Below are positions 25,001 through 31,754 of a stretch of 35,385 nucleotides of DNA, in pieces. Origin of the DNA: an uncultured Bacteroidales bacterium (GTDB lineage: Bacteria; Bacteroidota; Bacteroidia; Bacteroidales; UBA932); assembly GCA_900320185.1 (NCBI GenBank), contig ONRD01000022.1, positions 1 to 35,385 on the forward strand. Direction: 5' to 3'. The notes beneath the pieces are model-generated. The model had not been told where the DNA came from and ran no database searches. It saw only the letters and a program-made list of their open reading frames with translations. The number at the start of each line of letters is the position of its first letter. The stretch's first letter is position 1. Made by a program: the position numbers and the translations under genes.

Positions 25001-27380
25001 CTCCGGGTTTTTCAAGGAGAAAGTCCTTCGTGCCGCCGGACAGGACCGATCCGGAATCGCAGACGGTCCCGTCAGGATCCTTGAGGACATATTCAAAAGA
25101 GACAGGCACCGAAGGCAGTCCATGCTCGTCCAGCACTTCGAAGCTGACCTTGGCCGTTTCACCGGAAACGATTTCCGGGGCAATCCGGTAGGACCGGGGC
25201 CGCCCCGCTTCCTTCAAGACTGAGCCTTCCGCCTTGTTCAGGACGGACATCCATATCGTGAATTCCGAATCGACGTAAAGGTAGTACGAGAACTCCTTTG
25301 TCTCCCCGGTCGAATCGGTGACCTTGACCGTGGTGATGTAATTGCCCTGGTCCGCTGCAATGAAAACGACGGAGAACGATCCGTCCGGACCTATCCGTAC
25401 GTCTCCCTGCTGGATGATGGAGCCATATCGTTTCACTTCCGAGACCGCGGAAGCTGCAGCCAGGGAGTGGCCGCTGAAGCTTTCCACCCTGCCTGAGATC
25501 CTGACCGTGTCGCCAGGGAAATACAGCCTGTCGACTTTGTCGAACCTCACGTCGTAGGTAGGGAGTATGAATTCATCGACGCGGATTACCCTGTCACCGA
25601 TCGCTTCTTCAGAAGAGGCCTCCACGGTAAACTGTCCGTTCCTGCATCCGACGGGAATCTCGAACGAGCCGGCGACCGAGCCGAATTCATTCGTCCTGGA
25701 ATCCAGGTTGGCAACCTTGTTCCCTTCCGGGTCGACGAGCGAGACGGAGACCTTCACACCCTCGGCCGTCGTACGCAGCTGCCCGAAGATACTGCCCTCG
25801 TAGAACAAGGCCTTGAAGCCGACCGTCTCTCCCGGGTTGTAAGCCGCCTTGTCGGTGAAGACGGTGCAGAAGCTGTCGTCTTCTCCGGCGACTTCTTCAT
25901 AGTACTCACGGAAGGCCTGGACGGAGACTCCGGGACTCATCCTGAGGAAGCCGTCAGAGTCCTTCTGCCTGGCAACCAGGATGTTGTCCGCCCCTTCCTT
26001 GACCTTGGAGGAGATGCCTGCCGGAAGGACGGCGAACCCGTCCGAGACGAAGCCCTCCACACAAGCCACCGCCTTGCCGGACCTGTCCAGTTCCAGGTCG
26101 ACCTTCCCTGCCGGTTCACCGGTCCCGTAGTCGGCGACGAAGACACCCGTACCGCCCGCGAACTGCCTGGCAGCTATCGAAAGGCTGTAACGGTTGTACC
26201 GCATCGACGCTTCTGCGCGCTGCCCTTTTGCGCTCACGGAATATTCCCCGTCGTCGCAGCGAGGGATGTCCAGGGTCACGGTGTCGGCAGCATAGAAACT
26301 CCTGCGTGGATTCGGCAGTACCTGCCGGAGCAAGGGCCTGGCCTTTTCTTTCTCGGGGAGCATCTCGACGGTGACCTTGTCCACGTTGCGCAGGGTCACT
26401 ACGAAGCGTCCTCCGTCGACGTACACGTCGACGCTTTCCTCCTCAAGCGTGGAAAGCAGCCCTTTGATCCCTTCAATGGAGCGGGCGATCCTCGAGTCCA
26501 TCCCCTTGGTGTAAGCCTTACGCTCATTCTCAAGCGCCTTGCACTCGTCGGCAAGGGCCTTGTACCTGGAAGAACAATCCCCGGCTCCCTGGTATTCCAT
26601 GGCCTGGACGGCACTGAACTCCTGCCAGGCCATCCTCTCACGGGCGAACAGGGAAACTGCCTTGCCTTTGTATTTCCGTGCATATGCCTCCCATGCCGCC
26701 ATGCGTCCGTCATCCTGTACGGATTGGGCGTTCAAAAGTCTTTCCGTCTCGAGGAATTCCAGCCATTGAGCTGAAGGATAAGTATTTCCAATCTTATCAG
26801 AGAGTATTTCGGCCACTCCCGCGCGTTCCGGTGCCGATGAATATTCATTCCACAGAGCGAATTCGAAGTCGTCCTTGATACAATCCGCGAGGAGGCCGTT
26901 CATCTGCCCCTGGACCATGGTGCCCTTGTAGAAAGCAGGGTTCCTCCCGGCCTCGAGGCGGGTTCGGTTCGTAAGGATGAAGTCGGTCAGGTTTCCTCCG
27001 CCCGACTGCCGCTTCCACATGTACGTGACGATGGGTTCGCCGTACTTTTCGATTGCGGCGGCCAATGAATCACGGTATTGGGCGCGGAGTTTCCAGTTGC
27101 GGGATGTCTGGACGCCGAGCCACTTGTTGAGGGCGTCATAATAGTCCCAGTGGTAGCGGCGGGCCTGCGCCTCCTTCCTTATCTTCTCGAGGATTTCAAT
27201 CTGCCTGAGCGGCTTGTCGTCCTTCCTTGCTGCCTCGTACTGACTCCAGAGTGCCGTAAGCACGTGTCCCGAGTCGTCGGCGGGAGCCTTGATGCCTTTC
27301 CTGTCCATGGTTGCCATAGTAGTGAAACCGGCCGCGCCTGCAAGAAGCACGGCGGCTATGATGAATATCTTCGTTTTCAT
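22017..27380 (-). CDS. Large alpha-2-macroglobulin family protein without thioester
   Basis: 1787 residues. An N-terminal hydrophobic segment (5-22) with no lipobox Cys gives a signal peptide or anchor, so it differs from the lipoprotein at 6138. The next 300 residues are helical and charged. A macroglobulin MG2-type motif, FTDKAAYNPGETV, lies near residue 505. The A2M domain (VRSDYSTTLAFEPFLRSG) is near 1075. The alpha-helical domain that normally carries the thioester is near 1290-1560, but where CxEQ is expected the sequence reads LSLSEAFYV. It therefore cannot form the covalent trap and may act sterically or as a scaffold. It is 39 bases downstream of folC on the same strand and is probably co-transcribed. 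No clear terminator follows. Confidence 0.88.
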   Translation of the reverse strand: MKTKIFIIAAVLLAGAAGFTTMATMDRKGIKAPADDSGHVLTALWSQYEAARKDDKPLRQIEILEKIRKEAQARRYHWDYYDALNKWLGVQTSRNWKLRAQYRDSLAAAIEKYGEPIVTYMWKRQSGGGNLTDFILTNRTRLEAGRNPAFYKGTMVQGQMNGLLADCIKDDFEFALWNEYSSAPERAGVAEILSDKIGNTYPSAQWLEFLETERLLNAQSVQDDGRMAAWEAYARKYKGKAVSLFARERMAWQEFSAVQAMEYQGAGDCSSRYKALADECKALENERKAYTKGMDSRIARSIEGIKGLLSTLEEESVDVYVDGGRFVVTLRNVDKVTVEMLPEKEKARPLLRQVLPNPRRSFYAADTVTLDIPRCDDGEYSVSAKGQRAEASMRYNRYSLSIAARQFAGGTGVFVADYGTGEPAGKVDLELDRSGKAVACVEGFVSDGFAVLPAGISSKVKEGADNILVARQKDSDGFLRMSPGVSVQAFREYYEEVAGEDDSFCTVFTDKAAYNPGETVGFKALFYEGSIFGQLRTTAEGVKVSVSLVDPEGNKVANLDSRTNEFGSVAGSFEIPVGCRNGQFTVEASSEEAIGDRVIRVDEFILPTYDVRFDKVDRLYFPGDTVRISGRVESFSGHSLAAASAVSEVKRYGSIIQQGDVRIGPDGSFSVVFIAADQGNYITTVKVTDSTGETKEFSYYLYVDSEFTIWMSVLNKAEGSVLKEAGRPRSYRIAPEIVSGETAKVSFEVLDEHGLPSVPVSFEYVLKDPDGTVCDSGSVLSGGTKDFLLEKPGEYVLSASAVIQSAGGEVKSENSIGLIRIPDEAPSIGFKVENVFKLCGRTAGGKFLPGDSLDLQAGSSCGPVWMVVELFGDRRQLLEKRLLRFSGTPGTEGSLQHVVFPVKEEYPDELFLSVFYFHNGAHYSYTHDFSRERAAEELPLTFSSFRDRTFPGEEYTISLETAPGVEALAAVFDKSSETIARNTWPKLSLQRRGAIPVWYAAADGGLRPYRNRRMMDFKVANASKAVAGSVSGAELRDEDYSIEDALDFPVVEEVSSDGLVSYMAMPASGSGNAADVPVRSDYSTTLAFEPFLRSGDSGRLEFKVRNSDKLSTFVVQVWAHDRLMKNNVVRKEMLVSIPVKVSVVEPKYLYKGDAYILHGTVSNNSGEPVSGTATLQAFATGDHRSSSPLFSRSMELTVPAGGSVPVVFEVGAPDCDTLGLKLVFADGEGQFSDGMFVKVPVLASEQTLTESHSAVLLDGEDKEALLERLRSEFTGTSSLGAVQKEIDVRAMLLQAVPGKAEPKGKDVLSLSEAFYVRKVAEALGASVDRTLSDADLSSRIASCQNADGGAAWFEGMKSSPVITAVLLERYAKLRGAGLGTWDFDPARAVAYLDRSQFLHGHSMPYWCGCLSAEQYAFVRSLYAEVPFDVSASTPGEKDDYSRNLKEFKKFIKDYLTPGKKEGRGLNGRILEKARRIKTLVNLVNNEGGAALAREWGIRFSAVSKMNKSAASDVESLLEYSVDHRDGGKYYPNAVMPWRGLLESELYAHALLSDLLSDPRLPLDDVKGRACADVAKGVRLWMMLQKETQKWDDDPAFVDAVASVVAGGEEVLSTKVIALTKTYSKPFGEIASAGNGFTVERHFFKAVKGEDSSQGRVEIFPGSVLRTGDKVTVEYRIWNQENRSFVKLTAPREAMFRPVDQLSGHYGWWLSPFRVAGTYSVTPQGYRNVKTDRTEYFFDVYPEEDTVVSEDFFITQDGTFSAPVVTVESLYAPHYRANAAFQGPLGTK

Positions 27381-27419
27381 TTCCGTGGGCTGTCTTTACG
27401 GGTTACATGACCCTTTCTA

Positions 27420-28844
27420 TCAAAAACCTTGCAAGGATTTCAATATCTGCACCGCTTCTGACACAAGATAGGTGCTCCCCCCGACGTAGATAAGGGGAAT
27501 CGCCAGTTTCTGCGAAGCCGCAGACGGCTTCCTGGCCGTCTGCTTGGCAAGGCTGATCGCCATGGTAAGCGCCTGCCTGGCGGAATCGGCTTCGTAAACC
27601 CGGTTCTTCGGCCTGCCGGAGGAATCGCAGAACGCAAGATAGCGCCGCAGGAGTTCCTTCCCTTCAAGCGCGCGCCTGGTCTGGGGAGCGGTGAATATGT
27701 AAGTCGCGTTCACCGGCATGAGCGGCATGATCCCGTCAAGGTCCTTGTCCGCCATGACCGCATAGACGATGATAAGGGACGAGCAGTCGCCCTGGGCGAC
27801 CATCTCCTCAAGTTGTGCGAAATTGAGCGCGAGCGCGGCGGGGTTGTGGCCTATGTCGGCGATTATGAACGGCTGCTGGCAGAGCCTCTCCCACCGTCCG
27901 TGGAACTCCATCCGCCTGGCCGTGTTCTCGATGGCCTCAACGGTCCTGCCGTCGTCGCAGAGCCCCCCGTAGCGGGGAATCCCTTTCAGGATGTCGACAG
28001 CGGAGAGGACGGTGCGGAGATTCCTGGACTGGTACTTGCCCCGGAGATCCATCCTGCCCAGTATCCGTTCGCTGAGATGCCATAGCCCGGGCTCCGAATC
28101 CTCCGCGAATGTGAGGGAGGCGCAACCTGCATCCTCCGCCTTGGACTCGAACACGGGGCGGGTCTGCCCGAGTGCCTCCCCCACCAGGGCCGGCACTCCT
28201 TTCTTGAATATGCCCGCCTTCTCGGAAGCCACTTCCTGCAGGGTGTGTCCCAGCAGTTCGCAGTGGTCAAGGGCGATCGAGGTCACGACCGAAAGGTCGG
28301 GAATGATGATGTTGGTGCTGTCCAGCCTTCCTCCCAGGCCGACCTCGACCACGGCGACATCGACCTTCTCGTCGGCGAACCAGCGGAAGGCCATTCCGGT
28401 CGTGATTTCAAAGAAGGAGAGCCCCAGGGCCTCGATGTCCGCCTCTCGGTCGCACAGGAAGGACCAGACATATTCCCTCGGGACAAGTTCTACGGATGGA
28501 TTCCGTCCCGCAGCGCCGACAGGCCCTTCATCGGCAGGGGGGCAGGCTATGCGCATCCTCTCCCTGAAATCGACGATGTGGGGGGAGGTGTACAGTCCGA
28601 CCTTCAGCCCGGCGGCGGCCAGGGCCGACGCCAGCATGTTGGCTACGGATCCTTTGCCGTTCGTACCGGCCACATGGATGGAGTGGAAGGAATCCTGGGG
28701 GTCCCCGAGGATCCTTGTGAACTCCCGCATGCCTTCAAGTCCAGGCTTATACGCCTCGCCGAAAGGCGCAGCCTGCACCGAAGGATGCCTGGAGAAAATC
28801 TTCTCAAGCTTTTTCTTGTAGTTTTCCAGCGAATAGCCTTCCAT
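27420..28844 (-). CDS. folC: Dihydrofolate/folylpolyglutamate synthase
   Basis: 474 residues. It is a Mur-ligase-type ATP enzyme in the cytosol that joins glutamate to dihydropteroate and then extends the polyglutamate tail of folates. The P-loop GTNGKGS lies at 60-66. The TSPH sequence that follows, the EVGLGGRLDSTN segment and the IADIGHNPAA motif of the C-terminal domain are all family signatures. The frame extends to 28880, but the promoter at 28878-28910 would start transcription near 28871, and GAGGA lies just ahead of ATG 28844, so 28844 is chosen. It is divergent from the PurL-like gene, and the downstream macroglobulin gene follows after 39 bases. Confidence 0.95.
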   Translation of the reverse strand: MEGYSLENYKKKLEKIFSRHPSVQAAPFGEAYKPGLEGMREFTRILGDPQDSFHSIHVAGTNGKGSVANMLASALAAAGLKVGLYTSPHIVDFRERMRIACPPADEGPVGAAGRNPSVELVPREYVWSFLCDREADIEALGLSFFEITTGMAFRWFADEKVDVAVVEVGLGGRLDSTNIIIPDLSVVTSIALDHCELLGHTLQEVASEKAGIFKKGVPALVGEALGQTRPVFESKAEDAGCASLTFAEDSEPGLWHLSERILGRMDLRGKYQSRNLRTVLSAVDILKGIPRYGGLCDDGRTVEAIENTARRMEFHGRWERLCQQPFIIADIGHNPAALALNFAQLEEMVAQGDCSSLIIVYAVMADKDLDGIMPLMPVNATYIFTAPQTRRALEGKELLRRYLAFCDSSGRPKNRVYEADSARQALTMAISLAKQTARKPSAASQKLAIPLIYVGGSTYLVSEAVQILKSLQGF

Positions 28845-28864
28845 TTCCTCAGAACAGCCGTTTT

Positions 28865-28895
28865 TTTGAACTGAATCCAAAAATACTTAAATTTA
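28865..28895 (+). promoter_or_regulatory. Promoter of the PurL-like/phoH operon
   Basis: TTTG (28865-28868), 19 bases, TAAATTTA (28888-28895), seven of eight bases in the -7 box. The predicted start near 28902 lies just before ATG 28916 with its AAGGA. Confidence 0.5.
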
Positions 28896-28910
28896 CCGAC
28901 ATATTGCAAC
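28878..28910 (-). promoter_or_regulatory. folC: Promoter of folC
   Basis: Minus-strand GTTG (28910-28907), 21 bases, TATTTTTG (28885-28878). It is interleaved with the plus-strand promoter at 28865-28895, so the two may compete or share a regulator. Confidence 0.55.
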
Positions 28911-28915
28911 AAGGA

Positions 28916-30103
28916 ATGAAAGAAAAAACCTCCGCCCTGCACTCCGTCTACATTATCGACGGAATCCCACAGCCGCTCACCCCGGCAGAGATACTGGCGG
29001 ACTGTCTCCCGCCCGGAAGATCCGAGAGCCAGGACAAGCCGGAAGGCAGCCAGGGAACGGGTTTCGAGCCCATCGTGGACGAAACCACGGATCCATCCCC
29101 TTCTCCGGACACGCTGAAGGACGGAATGACCCGGGAGTACCTTTCCTTGGTTTCGGCAAGCCTCGGGAAACCCAGGCTCTGCCCCCCGGAATTCGCCTGG
29201 CAGTACACGAAGGGAAGGATAGCGAAAGCTCTCGTCGACTCCATGTGGATGAGAGGACATTTCAGGCTCGGCGACCTTGCACTCGGCGCCAGGTGGAGAT
29301 GGAACTGCAAGCCGCTGGGCGCCATGGCGGCGTTCTACGACTCGGTGGAAGCCACAGCCGAATACCTTGAAGGCCTTGGGATATACCTGACTTCATATTC
29401 CTTCAATGAAAGCGAAAAGGGCAGCCAGGTACTGTTCAAGGTGAGCACGTCCGGCCTGGCAGGCGACCCTGACGCCGTAGTCGACGAGATGGAGGAAGAG
29501 ATAGAACTGCCGGACTCTCCTTTCGGCAGCGAACATCCTTCCATCGGACGCAGGAGGGCCGTCGGGGACAAGCTGGTGCCCGACTTCGACAGCTGGATCA
29601 TCTTCGTGCCTTTCGACGGCTGCGATTTCCGGCTCGGCCATTCCCTGCTCTGCGAATCAGTCGGAGAGAACGGAGACCCCTTCCCGGAGATAGGCGACCC
29701 GGACTACTTCATCGACTGTTTCGAGGTGGTGAGGGAATTCGTCGAAGACAAGGTGGTCATCTCGGCCATGACTGTCGGAGACGGCGGCATGGTCTCAGCA
29801 CTTGAAATGATGTGCTCCGAAGGTGTAGGGGCCTCCATCGACATCAGCGGGGTGATGAAGGCCTACGGGGAAAAGAAGGGCAACCGCGTGCTGTTCTCCG
29901 AGGTTCCCGGCGCGCTGATCCAGGTAAGGGACCTTGACTATGACTATATCGACGCCGAATTCCTGCTCCAGGATGTCGCCTATTTCCCGCTCGGGCATCC
30001 CCTCAAGGGAGACGGGAGCGTAAAGGTAAGGACAGGCGGCGGGGGCATCTCCGAGATACTCCAGTCGCTGCTGTCCAGCCAGGCCTCGGAAGGTGAAGAT
30101 TGA
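28916..30103 (+). CDS. PurL-derived (AIR synthase-like) protein, catalytically degenerate
   Basis: 395 residues. I read it as a relative of the C-terminal synthetase half of formylglycinamide ribonucleotide amidotransferase (PurL). RWRWNCKPLGAMAAFYDSVEATAEYLEGLGI (126-156, given as a span) matches the family's NWMW-EGE-DAVEA-LGI segment. The following part fits in order: RLGHSLL for RLGGSxL, GDPDYFIDCFEVVREF for the helix before the active site, then GDGGMVSALEMM for HDVSDGGL, and VLFSEVPGALIQV for the LFxExPG strand. The substrate-binding GKDSLSM loop is replaced by SYSFNES and the HDVSDGG His is lost. There is no glutaminase domain and no N-terminal PurL half. FGAM synthesis is unlikely; a regulatory or binding role is an inference. 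ATG 28916 with AAGGA is chosen over an upstream TTG. phoH follows after 15 bases. Confidence 0.6.
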   Translation: MKEKTSALHSVYIIDGIPQPLTPAEILADCLPPGRSESQDKPEGSQGTGFEPIVDETTDPSPSPDTLKDGMTREYLSLVSASLGKPRLCPPEFAWQYTKGRIAKALVDSMWMRGHFRLGDLALGARWRWNCKPLGAMAAFYDSVEATAEYLEGLGIYLTSYSFNESEKGSQVLFKVSTSGLAGDPDAVVDEMEEEIELPDSPFGSEHPSIGRRRAVGDKLVPDFDSWIIFVPFDGCDFRLGHSLLCESVGENGDPFPEIGDPDYFIDCFEVVREFVEDKVVISAMTVGDGGMVSALEMMCSEGVGASIDISGVMKAYGEKKGNRVLFSEVPGALIQVRDLDYDYIDAEFLLQDVAYFPLGHPLKGDGSVKVRTGGGGISEILQSLLSSQASEGED

Positions 30104-30118
30104 TTTTCATTAGAAAAT

Positions 30119-31492
30119 ATGGCAAAGAACACTAGAACTGAAACTGTGAGGAGGACGAAGGGCAGACCGAAGATCTTCGTCCTGGACACCAACATCATCC
30201 TCCACGACTACAAGGCTATCCGCAAGTTCAAGGACAACGACATCGTGATACCGGTCGTGGTGATCGAGGAACTTGACAAGTTCAAGAAAGGCAACGACCA
30301 GCTCGCCTACAACGCCAGGGGGTTCATGCGCGACATCGACCGCATCACCGAAGGCAAGTCCTTCGGAGCGCATGGGGTGCCGATAGGCAAGGACCTGGGC
30401 AACATAAAGATCGAGCCCAACCATCCTTTCCCGGAGGCCATGAAGGACATGTTCTACGACGATATCCCCGACCACAGGATCCTTGCTACCGCGATCTGGA
30501 TAAGGGACAACAATCCGGACCGCTTCGTCGCCCTGGTGACCAAGGACATCAACCTGCGCATGAAATCCAAGGCTGCAGGGATGGAGGTCCAGGACTACAT
30601 GACCGACCGTGTGGAGGAGGAGAAGATCGAGAATTCGAACAAGGAGGTCAGGTTCATGGAGGACCTGCCGCCGGAAGTCGTGCAGACACTTGCCTATGGG
30701 CCGGACAACACCATAGAATGGGAACGGTTCACCGACAAGGAGCCCCGCGCCAACCAGCTGTTCAAGGTCAAGGACGGCGAAAGCACCCTGTGCGCGCGCT
30801 ATGACGCGGACGACAAGCTCATCCATCTGGTGAAGACCCACACTGTCTATGGCATCAGGCCCAGGAATCCCGAACAGAGATTCGCCATAGACGCCTGCCT
30901 CAACCCTAAAGTCAAACTGGTCTCAATGACTGGAGGCGCCGGTACCGGAAAGACCTTGATAGCGCTTGCCTCCGCCCTGGAACAGGCCAGGGACTACGAC
31001 CAGATCATCCTCACCAGGCCTACCGTGGTCCTGGGCAACCAGGAAATCGGTTTCCTTCCAGGCGACCAGAAGGCGAAGATGAGCCCCTTCATCCAGCCGC
31101 TGATGGACAACCTCAACGTGATACGGGCCCAGTTCCGCAGCACCAGCAAGGAAGCCTTGAGGATAGACCAGATGCTCAAGGAGGAGAAACTCCTGATCTC
31201 GCCTCTGGCCTACATCCGCGGACGCAGCCTCGGGAACGTGTTCCTCATCTGCGACGAGGCGCAGAATCTCACTCCCAACGAGGTCAAGACCATAATCACC
31301 CGTGCAGGCGAAGGCACCAAGATGGTGTTCACCGGAGACATATTCCAGATAGACCAGCCTTACCTGGACCAATGGTCCAACGGCCTGACGCACCTCGGGG
31401 AGAAGATGGCGGGGCAGAAACTGTTCGAGCACATATTCCTGAGGATCGGGGAAAGGAGCGAGCTTTCCGACATCGCCTCGAAGCTCCTCTGA
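30119..31492 (+). CDS. PhoH family protein with N-terminal PIN domain
   Basis: 457 residues. Residues about 15-150 form a PIN nuclease domain, with the acidic residues of FVLDTNIILHD and VVIEELDKFKK at its start and NNPDRFVALVTKDINLR at its end. The C-terminal half is a PhoH-type ATPase with Walker A GGAGTGKT (272-279) and Walker B LICDEAQN (Asp379, Glu380), plus a sensor-like FTGDIFQID. PIN-PhoH proteins are ATP-dependent RNA helicase/ribonucleases in the bacteria studied. It acts in the cytosol, probably in RNA turnover. It is the second gene after the PurL-like one, 15 bases apart, and is closed by a doubled terminator. Confidence 0.93.
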   Translation: MAKNTRTETVRRTKGRPKIFVLDTNIILHDYKAIRKFKDNDIVIPVVVIEELDKFKKGNDQLAYNARGFMRDIDRITEGKSFGAHGVPIGKDLGNIKIEPNHPFPEAMKDMFYDDIPDHRILATAIWIRDNNPDRFVALVTKDINLRMKSKAAGMEVQDYMTDRVEEEKIENSNKEVRFMEDLPPEVVQTLAYGPDNTIEWERFTDKEPRANQLFKVKDGESTLCARYDADDKLIHLVKTHTVYGIRPRNPEQRFAIDACLNPKVKLVSMTGGAGTGKTLIALASALEQARDYDQIILTRPTVVLGNQEIGFLPGDQKAKMSPFIQPLMDNLNVIRAQFRSTSKEALRIDQMLKEEKLLISPLAYIRGRSLGNVFLICDEAQNLTPNEVKTIITRAGEGTKMVFTGDIFQIDQPYLDQWSNGLTHLGEKMAGQKLFEHIFLRIGERSELSDIASKLL

Positions 31493-31549
31493 TCCGCAGG
31501 CACGGAAACCTGCAATGTCCGTCCGGCAAGGCAATAAGGGCGGTTGAAG

Positions 31550-31594
31550 GAAGATGGCCTGGGAGTCCGCGCTCACCGGGCCATCTTCTTTTAT
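31550..31594 (+). terminator. Intrinsic terminator 1 after phoH
   Basis: Stem GAAGATGGCC (31550-31559) with GGCCATCTTC (31579-31588), then TTTTAT. The loop holds TGGGAGTCCGC, repeated in the next hairpin. Confidence 0.8.
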
Positions 31595-31618
31595 GATGGA
31601 AGACGGTTGAAAGACGGT

Positions 31619-31658
31619 GGCCTGGGAGTCCGCACTCCCAAGGCCATCTTCTTTTATT
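31619..31658 (+). terminator. Intrinsic terminator 2 after phoH
   Basis: Stem GGCCTGGGAGT (31619-31629) with ACTCCCAAGGCC (31634-31645), then ATCTTCTTTTATTG. Most of the sequence repeats terminator 1, so this looks like a local duplication. Transcription that passes the first is stopped here, 40 bases before the ppdK promoter. Confidence 0.8.
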
Positions 31659-31672
31659 GTGAGTATCGCATT

Positions 31673-31704
31673 ATTGTTTCGACAAATACTTTTTAGTAAA
31701 TTTG
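31673..31704 (+). promoter_or_regulatory. ppdK: Promoter of ppdK
   Basis: ATTG (31673-31676), 20 bases, TAAATTTG (31697-31704). The -7 box is perfect and the -33 box keeps TTG. The predicted start near 31711 gives a leader of about 45 AT-rich bases. Confidence 0.6.
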
Positions 31705-31754
31705 CAGGTTTGAGGAAAAGACTATAATCAATATTCAAATAACCAGTTAATAAA

